Positions 49,904-57,756 of a stretch of 64,000 nucleotides of DNA are shown here, piece after piece (position 1 is the first letter of the stretch; each line of letters opens with the position of its first letter). The notes beneath the pieces are model-generated. The model did no database searches, was not told where the DNA came from, and was given only the letters and a program-made list of their open reading frames with translations. The stretch comes from Streptomyces sp. NBC_00459 (GTDB lineage: Bacteria; Actinomycetota; Actinomycetes; Streptomycetales; Streptomycetaceae): positions 8,060,001 through 8,124,000 of the forward strand of contig NZ_CP107903.1 in assembly GCF_036013955.1 (NCBI RefSeq), given 5' to 3'. A program made the position numbers and the translations under genes.

Positions 49904-50767
49904 TCAGTAGCCGTCGCGGTACTCGGCGATGATCTCCTTGGTGCGCTGGGCCGACGCGGCACCCGCCGTCATGTGGTCCAGGACCTCCAGATACGAGGCG
50001 ACCTCCCGGCGGGAGTCCAGATAGAGCGCACCGGTCAGGTACTCGGTGTAGACCATGTCGGGCAGTTCCGGCTCGGCGAAGCGGAACAGTTCGAAGGGCG
50101 CCGACGTGCCCGGATGCGGGCCGTCCCTGAACTCGGCGACCTGGATGGTGACATGGCCGCTCTCCGACGCGTCGAGGAGCCGGTCCAGCTGGTCGCGCAT
50201 GACCTGGCCGTCGATGCTCACGGGCCTTCGCAGCACGGTCTCGTCGATGATCACCCAGAGGTGGGGCGGGTGTTCGCGGGTCAGCAGCTTCTGCCGGGCC
50301 ATGCGCAACGACACATGCCGCTCGACCGCCTCGGGGCCCGTGTGCCCGATCGTCCCGGCCTCCATGACGGCACGCGCGTACTCCGGGGTCTGCAACAGGC
50401 CGGGCACGAAGTGCGGTTCGTAGGAGCGGATCAGCCGGGCGGAGCCCTCCAGGCTCACATGCATGCTGAACCAGTCCGGCAGGACGTCGGAGAACCGCTG
50501 CCACCAGCCGGGCGCGTTCGCCTCCTCGGTCAGGTCCACGAAGATGGCCACTTCGTCCTCGGGGACGCCGTACGCCGTCAACAGCACATGTACGTACGGG
50601 ATCTTGAGGGAGACCTCGGCCATTTCCATCCGCCGTACGGTCGCCGGGGCCACCCGCAGGACTCGCGCGGCCTCTTCCCGTTTCAGCCCGGCGGCCTCGC
50701 GCAGCTCCTGGAGCCGTCGCCCGAGCACCACTTGGCCCACGGTGGGCGCAGCCCGCCGCTCACTCAC
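49904..50767 (-). CDS. XRE-family regulator with DUF5753 domain
   Basis: A 287-residue regulator: helix-turn-helix at about 12-70 (LGRRLQELREAAGLKREEAA, RVLRVAPATVRRMEMAEVSL), then the DUF5753 domain (about 95-280, including the SYEPHFVPGLLQTPEYARAV hallmark). Such proteins usually control adjacent genes, often a short DUF397 gene, but none is present here. The likely neighbour target is the DUF574 methyltransferase downstream. The minus-strand ATG at 50767 gives the standard length. Confidence 0.9.
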   Translation of the reverse strand: MSERRAAPTVGQVVLGRRLQELREAAGLKREEAARVLRVAPATVRRMEMAEVSLKIPYVHVLLTAYGVPEDEVAIFVDLTEEANAPGWWQRFSDVLPDWFSMHVSLEGSARLIRSYEPHFVPGLLQTPEYARAVMEAGTIGHTGPEAVERHVSLRMARQKLLTREHPPHLWVIIDETVLRRPVSIDGQVMRDQLDRLLDASESGHVTIQVAEFRDGPHPGTSAPFELFRFAEPELPDMVYTEYLTGALYLDSRREVASYLEVLDHMTAGAASAQRTKEIIAEYRDGY

Positions 50768-51000
50768 GCCACGCCTCCCCTACGCGCCGAAGTAACGCGA
50801 GCAGTGTGTCACGTTCCGCAGTCGGCCCGACAGGTCGGAGGCCCGGAGATTACCCGGGAGGTAATCGACCCCGGTGGGCCCGCGCGGAAGAGTGGTGTCA
50901 ACGGGTTCCGGGGCGGCGCACTCCGGTCCGGAACCCGGTTCAGGTCCTGTTTCGACCTCTGCCCCGACTTCTGCCTCGACCTCGATGGAGGGAATCCGCC

Positions 51001-51417
51001 ATGCCCGCAACCCAGTTCGCCGCGCTCGCCGCCCGGTCCGCCGAACCGTCCGTGATGCTGCGCCGTTTCCTGGCGCTGGACGCGTCGGTGACCGGCGCGA
51101 ACGCGATCGCCTATCTGGTGGCGGCCGGACCGCTCGCCCGTTTCCTCGGCGTCGGCTCGGGACTGCTGCTCGAACTCGGCGTCTTCCTCGCCGTGTACGC
51201 CGGGGCCGTCGGATGGCTGGCCTCGCGCGAACGTCCGGCAGTGCTGCCGGTGCGGATGGTGATCGAGATCAACCTCGCCTGGGCGGTGCTCAGTTGCGTC
51301 GCGCCGGCCCTGTGGCTCACCCCGAGCACGGCAGGGGCGGTGTGGACGGTGCTGCAGGCGGCCGTCGTGGCGGGGTTCGCCGCGCTGCAGTACGTATCGC
51401 TGAGGGCGGGGCGCTGA
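51001..51417 (+). CDS. Small integral membrane protein
   Basis: A 138-residue protein with four hydrophobic helices (ANAIAYLVAAGPLARFL, LLLELGVFLAVYAGAVGWL, IEINLAWAVLSCVAPALWLT, WTVLQAAVVAGFAALQYVS). No catalytic motif is visible. Conserved streptomycete four-helix proteins of this kind lack known function. The start at 51001 is preceded by TGGAGGGAATCC. It converges on the MmyB-type regulator, leaving only 19 bp between the two stops. Confidence 0.75.
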   Translation: MPATQFAALAARSAEPSVMLRRFLALDASVTGANAIAYLVAAGPLARFLGVGSGLLLELGVFLAVYAGAVGWLASRERPAVLPVRMVIEINLAWAVLSCVAPALWLTPSTAGAVWTVLQAAVVAGFAALQYVSLRAGR

Positions 51418-51436
51418 GAGGTCGCTGTGACTGCTC

Positions 51437-52315
51437 TCAACTCATCATCGAGTGAAGGTATTCGACCGTCGCCGGGTCGGCCGGGAGAAGTGTCTCGATG
51501 GCCAGCTCGGCGACGGTGACGTCCATCGGGGTGTTGAAGGTGGAGATCGACGAGACGAAGGAGAGCACTCGGCCCTCGTGCTCGATCCGCATCGGCAGCG
51601 CGAACTCGAACGTGGACGTGGATGCGGACGCGGAGTCGGAGTGGTCCTTCCGGTCCCCCTGGCTCTCCCGTGTCTCCGGCGCCGGGTACGCGGCGACCTC
51701 CTCGTACAGCGCGCGCAGCGGGTCCGAGCGGTGCAGGGCGATCTGGCGTTCCATCTGGGCGAGCAGATGCCCGCGCCACTCGGGGAAGTTGCGGATGCGC
51801 GGGGCCAGGCCCTCCGGGTGCAGGGTCAGGCGCATCGCGTTCAGCGGGGGCGCCAGCACGGACTCGGGGAGACCGTCGAGGAGCATCAGGATGCCCCGGT
51901 TGGCGGCCAGGACGTCGTACGTGGCGTCGACCACGAACGCCGGGTAGGGCTCGTAGCCCCGGATCAGCCGCTCGACGCCGTCGCGCAGGGACTCCAGGGC
52001 CGGGTCGTCGAGCGGGGTCTCGCGGTAGCGCGGGGCGTAACCGGCCGCCAGGAGCAGGGCGTTGCGGTCCCGGACCGGGACGTCCAGGTGTTCCGCCAGC
52101 CGCAGGAGCAGGTCCTCGCCCGGGCGGGAGCGGCCCGTCTCGACGAAGCTGATGTGGCGGGCGGACGAGTCGGCCCGCAGTGCCAGTTCGAGCTGGCTGA
52201 CGCGTCGCCGCTCCCGCCAGTCCCGCAGCAGCGGACCGACTCCCTCGCGCGGCTTCCGAGCCTTGTCCGTGGGGGCGATGGGGCGGGCCGCGCCGCCGGT
52301 AGGGACCGTGGTCAT
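51437..52315 (-). CDS. XRE-family regulator with MmyB-like ligand-binding domain
   Basis: A 292-residue regulator. The helix-turn-helix (about 28-90) includes LLRDWRERRRVSQLELALRA and SARHISFVETGRSRPGEDLL. The C-terminal domain (RGYEPYPAFVVDATYDVLAA ... LNAMRLTLHPEGLAPRI) is the MmyB-like fold that binds fatty-acid-like ligands. A Ser/Asp-rich insert (about 225-240) interrupts it. ATG 52315 gives the usual start, and no regulated partner is obvious. Confidence 0.88.
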   Translation of the reverse strand: MTTVPTGGAARPIAPTDKARKPREGVGPLLRDWRERRRVSQLELALRADSSARHISFVETGRSRPGEDLLLRLAEHLDVPVRDRNALLLAAGYAPRYRETPLDDPALESLRDGVERLIRGYEPYPAFVVDATYDVLAANRGILMLLDGLPESVLAPPLNAMRLTLHPEGLAPRIRNFPEWRGHLLAQMERQIALHRSDPLRALYEEVAAYPAPETRESQGDRKDHSDSASASTSTFEFALPMRIEHEGRVLSFVSSISTFNTPMDVTVAELAIETLLPADPATVEYLHSMMS

Positions 52316-52474
52316 GCGACGACCGTAGCCGAGGAACGTCGGCGAGGGGGTGGACGGACGAGCGGCCGGTACCCGAAGCGCGAAACGGTCGGCGGGCACC
52401 CTCCTGACCTGGGCCGGAACGCCCGGCCTGTGGCACGCTTGGAGGGCACCCCACATCAGGGAAGGAGCGTGGCC

Positions 52475-52780
52475 ATGGCCGTCGAACCGCTGTCGCAGAA
52501 GGAGATCGAGGACCGGTTGGCGGAGCTGCCTGGCTGGTCGCTCGTCGGAGACCGTATCGCCCGTTCCTACCGTCTCGGCTCGCACTTCGCCGCGACGGCG
52601 CTGGTCATCCACATCGCCCAGGTCCAGGAGGAACTGGGCCACCACTCCGACCTCACCCTCGGCTACGACACCGTGTCACTCACCGTGAACACCCACAGCG
52701 CGGGCGGCGCTGTCACGGACCTCGACTTCCGGCTCGCCCGCAGAGTCGAGGCCCTCGCACCGGGGCATGGGGCGAGCTGA
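52475..52780 (+). CDS. 4a-hydroxytetrahydrobiopterin dehydratase (pterin-4a-carbinolamine dehydratase)
   Basis: A 101-residue enzyme that dehydrates 4a-hydroxytetrahydrobiopterin in pterin recycling. The signature HH-(8 residues)-Y-x-x-V-x-x-x-x-x-TH-x-x-G is seen in LGHHSDLTLGYDTVSL and VNTHSAGGAVTDLDF. PLSQKEIEDRLAELPGWSLV is the typical N-terminus. The length is normal. No aromatic amino-acid hydroxylase is nearby. ATG 52475 is taken (GGAAGGAGC upstream), with GTG 52469 as an alternative. Confidence 0.9.
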   Translation: MAVEPLSQKEIEDRLAELPGWSLVGDRIARSYRLGSHFAATALVIHIAQVQEELGHHSDLTLGYDTVSLTVNTHSAGGAVTDLDFRLARRVEALAPGHGAS

Positions 52781-52801
52781 CCGGGCCGAGGGACCGCGAT
52801 C

Positions 52802-53551
52802 GTGCTGGACTACAACCAGGAGGCGGAGCGGTACGACGCCTCGCGCGGCGGCGAGCCCAGGGCGGCGGCCGCCGCTAAGGCCGTACTGGGTCTCGTACCC
52901 GAGGAGACGCGCAGCCTGCTCGACGTGGGGTGCGGTACGGGCATCGTGACCCGGCGGCTCGCGGCGGCGCGGGCCGGGATGCGGGTGGTGGGCGTCGACC
53001 TGACCGACGCGATGGCCAGACGGGCCGCCGCCCGGCTGCCCGGTGCCGTCGTACTCGCAGACAGTCGTCAACTCCCCTTTGCAGAAAGCCGGTTGGAGGC
53101 GGTGACGAGTGTGTGGCTGCTGCATCTCGCCGGTCGGGCCGAGGATGTCGGGGCCATCGTGGGGGAGTGCGCGCGGGTACTGCGGCCGGGCGGGGTGTAC
53201 GTCACCACCGTCGACAAGGGCGCCTCGCACAACGTGGGCAGTGACATCGACGCCGTCCTCGCCTCGCGTCCCTGGCGCGCGGCACCGGACGCTGCCGCCG
53301 TCGTCGAGGCGCACGCCGTCGGGCACGGCCTGGTTCCGGCGGGGGAGGCGCGCTTCCCGGGGCGCGGCCAGGGGCGCAGTCCCCGGCGGGCCGTCGCGGA
53401 CCTGCGGCGCGGGTGGTTCATGACGTTACCGCCGGGCGACCCGCTCGCCGACGGCTTCGCCGCCCGCCTGGAGGCGCTGCCCGACCAGGACCGCCCCCGC
53501 CCGGACCCGGTGTTCACGCTGCGGGCGTTCCGGAAGCCGTGGTCGTCCTGA
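52802..53551 (+). CDS. SAM-dependent methyltransferase with a TTA (bldA) codon
   Basis: A 249-residue class I methyltransferase starting 22 bp after the dehydratase gene. Motif I is LLDVGCGTGIVTRRLA, then VVGVDLTDAMARRAAARL, and post-I ADSRQLPFAESRLEAVT and LRPGGVYVTTVDKG. A Leu in FMTLPPGD is coded by TTA at 53426-53428, the rare codon read only by bldA tRNA in Streptomyces. Translation should therefore depend on developmental or stationary-phase tRNA. The acceptor is unknown. The 3' end meets a truncated convergent gene. Confidence 0.85.
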   Translation: MLDYNQEAERYDASRGGEPRAAAAAKAVLGLVPEETRSLLDVGCGTGIVTRRLAAARAGMRVVGVDLTDAMARRAAARLPGAVVLADSRQLPFAESRLEAVTSVWLLHLAGRAEDVGAIVGECARVLRPGGVYVTTVDKGASHNVGSDIDAVLASRPWRAAPDAAAVVEAHAVGHGLVPAGEARFPGRGQGRSPRRAVADLRRGWFMTLPPGDPLADGFAARLEALPDQDRPRPDPVFTLRAFRKPWSS

Positions 53552-53644
53552 GGAACCATGCTTCCGGGGGCATGGGCCGGTGCGGCGGCGGTTGTGGACC
53601 GTCCACTCGCCGGGCAGGAAGTCGAATTCGCGCGGGCTGCTCAT
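53552..53644 (-). pseudogene. Truncated N-terminus of a DUF1579-like protein
   Basis: ATG 53644 lies in an ATGA overlap with the gene before it and reads MSSPREFDFLPGEWTVHNRR, a pattern typical of the start of DUF1579-like proteins of about 150 residues. Homology-like content ends after about 21 codons; the rest is unrelated antisense sequence of the methyltransferase gene. A deletion seems to have removed the body of this gene and set the methyltransferase end against it. Confidence 0.55.
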
Positions 53645-54156
53645 GAGCGGTCTCCGGTGGTTCCCTCGGGCAGGCTGTCGACCAAGTAGGCGTTGAGGTC
53701 GGGGACTTGGGGCACCAGCAAGTGCCGTACCCAGGCGTCGCGTTCGTGCAGGATCGGCGGCAGCTCCCAGACACAGCCGATCCAGGGGGTGTCAGGCGTG
53801 ACGAAGTGCGTGGGGTCACGGTCCGGGCAGCCCAGCACCGGCTGGCCCGCCGCCGCGCCCCGGAAGTGCAGGACGTTGTCCCACACCCAGCTGTACGCGT
53901 TGAGGTAGGCGCCGTCGTCGCCGCCCCGGTGCAGGACGACGAAGGTGGCGGGCGGGGTACCGTCCGGCTCCGGGAGCAGCTTCGGCAGCATCGCGTACGC
54001 GGCCTCCTGGACGTCGGGGGCGATGCCGCCCGGGTCGGCCGTGACGTGGTAGCGCTTGATGTGCCGGCCGGCCACCACGATGGGTGGGAGGACGGTCAGC
54101 AGTTTCTCGGCGAACGGGGTGACAGCGGTGACGGGGGTACCGGGGGCGTTGGGCAT
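53641..54156 (-). CDS. Conserved protein of unknown function, 171 residues
   Basis: A soluble protein (GRHIKRYHVTADPGGIAPDV, then VLHRGGDDGAYLNAYSWVWD and GCVWELPPILHERDAWVRHL). No catalytic motif is identified. It is divergent from a YafY-type regulator with 59 bp between the start codons and probably belongs to its regulon. Its stop overlaps the start of a truncated DUF1579-like gene, so an operon once continued there. Confidence 0.7.
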   Translation of the reverse strand: MPNAPGTPVTAVTPFAEKLLTVLPPIVVAGRHIKRYHVTADPGGIAPDVQEAAYAMLPKLLPEPDGTPPATFVVLHRGGDDGAYLNAYSWVWDNVLHFRGAAAGQPVLGCPDRDPTHFVTPDTPWIGCVWELPPILHERDAWVRHLLVPQVPDLNAYLVDSLPEGTTGDRS

Positions 54157-54215
54157 GAGGGGACGCTAAGGCCACTTCCCTGACATCCTGTGGCAGTGAA
54201 GTGGGTGAGGTTCGC

Positions 54216-55205
54216 GTGAGGTCCAGTCGGCTGCTGTCCGTCCTGCTGCTGCTCCAGACCCGGGGGCGGATGACCGCCGCCCAGCTCGCCGAGGAGCTGG
54301 AGGTCTCGGTGCGCACGGTCTACCGGGACGTCGAGGCGCTGAGCGCGGCGGGCGTGCCGCTGTACGGCGACGCGGGTCACGCCGGCGGCTACCGTCTGCT
54401 CGACGGCTACCGCACCCGGCTGACGGGCCTGAACGCCGACGAGGCCGAGGCCCTGTTCCTCGCCGGGGTGCCGGGACCGGCCGCCGAGCTGGGCCTCGGT
54501 TCGGTCCTCGCCGCCGCCCAGCTCAAGGTCCGCGCCGCACTGCCGCCGGAACTGCGCGCCCACGCCGACCGGATCAGCGGCCGCTTCCACCTCGACGCGC
54601 CCGGTTGGTACGCGGATGCCGAGGAGACGCCGTACCTCCCGGCGGTCGCCGACGCGGTGTGGAACAGCCGTGTCCTGCACGTCCTGTACCGGCGCTGGGC
54701 CGAACCCACCGATGTGGAGCGCCGCCTGGAGCCGTACGGACTGGTGCTGAAGGCGGGGCGCTGGTACGTCGTCGCGGGACCCGGGCCCCGCACCTTCCGT
54801 GTCGACCAGATCCTCGAACTCATGGCGTCCGGTGCGGAGTTCGTCCGCCCCGACACCTTCGACCTGGCCGCGCACTGGACGGCGTACCAGCGTGACTTCC
54901 ATGACCGGCTGCACCGCGGCGAGGCGGTGGTGCGGCTCGCGCCCGGCGTGCGGCTGCCGAGGCCCGCATCCGACGCCGTCGAGGCCAACGGCCGTACCGA
55001 TGAACAGGGTTGGACCCTGGCGACGGTACCGATCGAGTCCGTCGACCGCGCCCACGAGGAGTTCCTGAGACTGGGTACGGGCGTCGAGGTGCTGGCGCCG
55101 GCCGAACTGCGGGAGCGGATCGCGCGGACGGTGACGGAACTGGCCGCGCGATACGGCAACTTGGCGCACACGAGCGGCAACTCCCTTGCTGACGGCGGCG
55201 ACTGA
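54216..55205 (+). CDS. YafY-type regulator with HTH and WYL domain
   Basis: A 329-residue regulator. The N-terminal HTH_11 domain is RLLSVLLLLQTRGRMTAAQL and EELEVSVRTVYRDVEALSAA. The WYL ligand-binding domain follows (about 130-215, with YGLVLKAGRWYVVAGPGPRT and FRVDQILEL). A WCX-type C-terminal part ends the protein. WYL proteins sense nucleic acid or nucleotide ligands. GTG 54216 has GGTGAGG upstream; GTG 54201 is an alternative start. It is divergent from the 171-residue gene, which it probably regulates. Confidence 0.88.
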   Translation: MRSSRLLSVLLLLQTRGRMTAAQLAEELEVSVRTVYRDVEALSAAGVPLYGDAGHAGGYRLLDGYRTRLTGLNADEAEALFLAGVPGPAAELGLGSVLAAAQLKVRAALPPELRAHADRISGRFHLDAPGWYADAEETPYLPAVADAVWNSRVLHVLYRRWAEPTDVERRLEPYGLVLKAGRWYVVAGPGPRTFRVDQILELMASGAEFVRPDTFDLAAHWTAYQRDFHDRLHRGEAVVRLAPGVRLPRPASDAVEANGRTDEQGWTLATVPIESVDRAHEEFLRLGTGVEVLAPAELRERIARTVTELAARYGNLAHTSGNSLADGGD

Positions 55206-55242
55206 GGAGTGGAACCCGTCCGCCCCGCAGGAGGTAGGTACC

Positions 55243-57135
55243 GTGCAGCACCCGCAGCCGCATGCCCAGCCCCATCCCCCCACCCGCACCAGACGCCGGA
55301 CCCTGCTGTCCGCCGTGACCGCCGGAGCCCTCGCCGCCGCAGGGCTCGTGGCGCTCTCCGCCGCACCGGCCGAGGCCGCCACCGCCCGGCAGGTCGAGGC
55401 GCTCGACCGAGGCGTCGTCAGCGTGCACACCGACAGCGGCAACCTGGTCAGCTGGCGCTGGCTCGGCACCGACCCGAACGACGTGTCCTTCAACGTCTAC
55501 CGGGCGGGTACGAAGGTCAACTCGACGCCGGTCACCGGCTCCACGAACTACTTCCACTCGGGTGCGGCCGCCCAGGCCGACTACACGGTCCGGGCGATCG
55601 TCGGGGGCGTGGAACAGGCCGACTCCGTCCACGCGATCCAGTTCCGCACCGGATACAAGGACGTCCCGATCACCCCGCCCGCCGGCGGCACGACGCCCGA
55701 CGGGGTCGCCTACACGTACGAGGCGAACGACGCCTCGGTCGGCGACCTGGACGGTGACGGCGCCCTCGACTTCGTACTGAAGTGGCAGCCCACCAACGCC
55801 AAGGACAACTCCCAGTCGGGGTACACCGGCAACACGATCGTCGACGGGATCAAGCTCGACGGCACCCGGCTGTGGCGGATCGACCTGGGCCGCAACATCC
55901 GCTCGGGCGCGCACTACACACAGTTCCAGGTGTACGACTACGACGGCGACCGCAAGGCCGAGGTCGCCATGAAGACGGCGGACGCGACGGTCGACGGGAC
56001 AGGTGCCGTCATCGGCAACTCGTCGGCGGACTACCGGAATTCGAGCGGGTACGTGCTCTCCGGGCCCGAGTACCTGACCATGTTCAACGGGCAGACTGGC
56101 AAGGCGATGGGCACCGTCGACTACGTCCCGGCGCGCGGCACCGTCTCGTCCTGGGGCGACTCCTACGGCAACCGGGTCGACCGGTTCCTCGCCGGTACCG
56201 CCTATCTGGACGGCGCCCGGCCCTCCCTGATCATGGCGCGCGGCTACTACACGCGTACGGTGCTCGCGGCCTGGGACTGGCGGAACGGGGCGTTCACGCG
56301 TCGCTGGACCTTCGACTCCAGCTCGTCCACCAACAGCGGCAAGGGATTCGACGGCCAGGGCTCGCACAGTCTGTCCGTCGGGGACGTCGACGGCGACGGC
56401 AAGGACGAGATCGTCTACGGGGCGATGGCCGTCGACGACAACGGCAACGGACTGTGGACGACGAAGACGGGACACGGCGACGCCCAGCATCTCGGCGACC
56501 TCGACCCGGCGCACGCCGGCCTGGAGTACTTCAAGGTGTCCGAGTCCACCTCCCAGCCGGCCGAGCTGTACATCAACCCGGCGAACGGCGCGGTCAACTG
56601 GAAGCTCGCCGCCTGCTGCGACAACGGCCGGGGAGTCGCCGGGGACATCTGGGCGGGCAACGACGGGGCGGAGGTCTGGTCGGCCTCGGACTCCTCGATC
56701 CGCGACGAGGCCGGCGCCACCAAGGGCCGCGAACCCTCCTCCGTCAACTTCCTGTCCTGGTGGGACGGCGACCCGGTCCGTGAACTCCTCGACGGCACGC
56801 ACATCGACAAGTACGGCACGTCCTCCGACACCCGCCTGCTGACCGGCGCGTCGGTCCACTCCAACAACAGCACGAAGGCCACCCCGGCGCTCTCCGGGGA
56901 CCTCTTCGGCGACTGGCGCGAGGAGGTCGTCTGGGCGACCAGCGACAACACGGCCCTGCGCATCTACTCGACACCGGTCGAGACCGCGACGAAGATCACG
57001 ACCCTCCTGCACGACACGATGTACCGCACGGGCATCGCCTGGCAGAACACTGCCTACAACCAGCCCCCGCACCCCAGCTTCTTCATCGGCAACGGCATGC
57101 CGACGGCACCGAGGCCGACGGTGTACACGCCGTAG
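55243..57135 (+). CDS. PL11-family rhamnogalacturonan lyase, secreted
   Basis: A 630-residue exported pectin enzyme. A twin-arginine-like signal peptide (RTRRRTLLSAVTAGALAAAG ... APAEAA) is followed by the family entry VEALDRGVVSVHTDSGNLVS. An eight-bladed propeller carries calcium sites of the type DLDGDGALDFV, YDYDGDRKAEVAMK and VDGDGKDEIVYGA. PL11 enzymes cut the rhamnose-galacturonate backbone of rhamnogalacturonan I by beta-elimination. No carbohydrate-binding module is attached, unlike its neighbours. GTG 55243 follows GCAGGAGGT. A terminator follows at 57141. Confidence 0.9.
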   Translation: MQHPQPHAQPHPPTRTRRRTLLSAVTAGALAAAGLVALSAAPAEAATARQVEALDRGVVSVHTDSGNLVSWRWLGTDPNDVSFNVYRAGTKVNSTPVTGSTNYFHSGAAAQADYTVRAIVGGVEQADSVHAIQFRTGYKDVPITPPAGGTTPDGVAYTYEANDASVGDLDGDGALDFVLKWQPTNAKDNSQSGYTGNTIVDGIKLDGTRLWRIDLGRNIRSGAHYTQFQVYDYDGDRKAEVAMKTADATVDGTGAVIGNSSADYRNSSGYVLSGPEYLTMFNGQTGKAMGTVDYVPARGTVSSWGDSYGNRVDRFLAGTAYLDGARPSLIMARGYYTRTVLAAWDWRNGAFTRRWTFDSSSSTNSGKGFDGQGSHSLSVGDVDGDGKDEIVYGAMAVDDNGNGLWTTKTGHGDAQHLGDLDPAHAGLEYFKVSESTSQPAELYINPANGAVNWKLAACCDNGRGVAGDIWAGNDGAEVWSASDSSIRDEAGATKGREPSSVNFLSWWDGDPVRELLDGTHIDKYGTSSDTRLLTGASVHSNNSTKATPALSGDLFGDWREEVVWATSDNTALRIYSTPVETATKITTLLHDTMYRTGIAWQNTAYNQPPHPSFFIGNGMPTAPRPTVYTP

Positions 57136-57140
57136 CGGAC

Positions 57141-57190
57141 GGCACAGGAACGGCGGCTGTGCGCGTCCGGCACGGCCGCCGTTTCGTGTC
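57141..57190. terminator. Bidirectional hairpin after the PL11 gene
   Basis: ACGGCGGC (57150-57157) pairs with GCCGCCGT (57175-57182), extended by GGCACAGGA against TTCGTGTCC with mismatches. Confidence 0.6.
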
Positions 57191-57202
57191 CCGCCCCCTC
57201 GA

Positions 57203-57694
57203 TCAGCTGAATCCGCCGGAGAAGTCGCCGTTGAGCTGGGCCGAGCAGATGTTGTAACTGCCCTTGGAGCGGCCTGTCTTGGTCTGTCTTTCCGTCGATC
57301 GTGACGGAACACTGGACGTCGCCGCCTCCCATGAGCTGTGCGGAGACCTGGCAGTAGAGGGAGTCCTCGTCGACGGTCAGCGTCTTCGTCATGGGCAGCC
57401 GACTGCCCTCCAGGTTGGTGCCGTGGCTTCCGTACGTGATGTCGACGCCGTTCGGAGCCGAGCCCCAGACCTTGAACACGGCCTTCCCCTCGGGCGCCGG
57501 GGCGGCCTCCTCCTTGGGCGCGGCCTTGGCCTTCGCCGTTTCGGTGACAGTCACGGTGGGAGCGGGTCCGGGCACGCCTTCGGCGGCAGCGCCCACGGTC
57601 TTCGTGACGGTGGGTGCCGGGTCGGCGCTCGTCTTCTCCGTGCCACCGCCGCCGGCGGACCCGATGCCGATACCGACGATCAGGATGAATGTTG
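57203..57694 (-). pseudogene. MmpS-like membrane/exported protein, 5'-truncated and frameshifted
   Basis: Reading leftwards from about 57694 the content is FILIVGIGIGSAGGGGTEKT, then PTVTVTETAKAKAAPKEEAA and the soluble domain FKVWGSAPNGVDITYGSHGT, an MmpS-like streptomycete protein. No in-frame start remains on the right, where the GH74 terminator begins. Near 57285 a duplicated AGAC shifts the frame at DGKT; one frame over, the true end (KTGRSKGSYNICSAQLNGDF) resumes and stops at 57203. Both defects make it a pseudogene. Confidence 0.7.
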
Positions 57695-57712
57695 GAGGTG
57701 TGCGGGGGGAAA

Positions 57713-57750
57713 CCGGTGGGCGTGCGCTCCGCCGAGCGCACGCCCACCGG
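57713..57750. terminator. Strong terminator of the GH74-CBM2 gene
   Basis: CCGGTGGGCGTGCGCTC (57713-57729) pairs perfectly with GAGCGCACGCCCACCGG (57734-57750) around a CGCC loop. Confidence 0.85.
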
Positions 57751-57756
57751 AGTGCG

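Noticed and set aside
54820..57747. Long minus-strand frame opposite the PL11 lyase
   Set aside because: No domain, shadow composition, and complete overlap with a confident enzyme gene.
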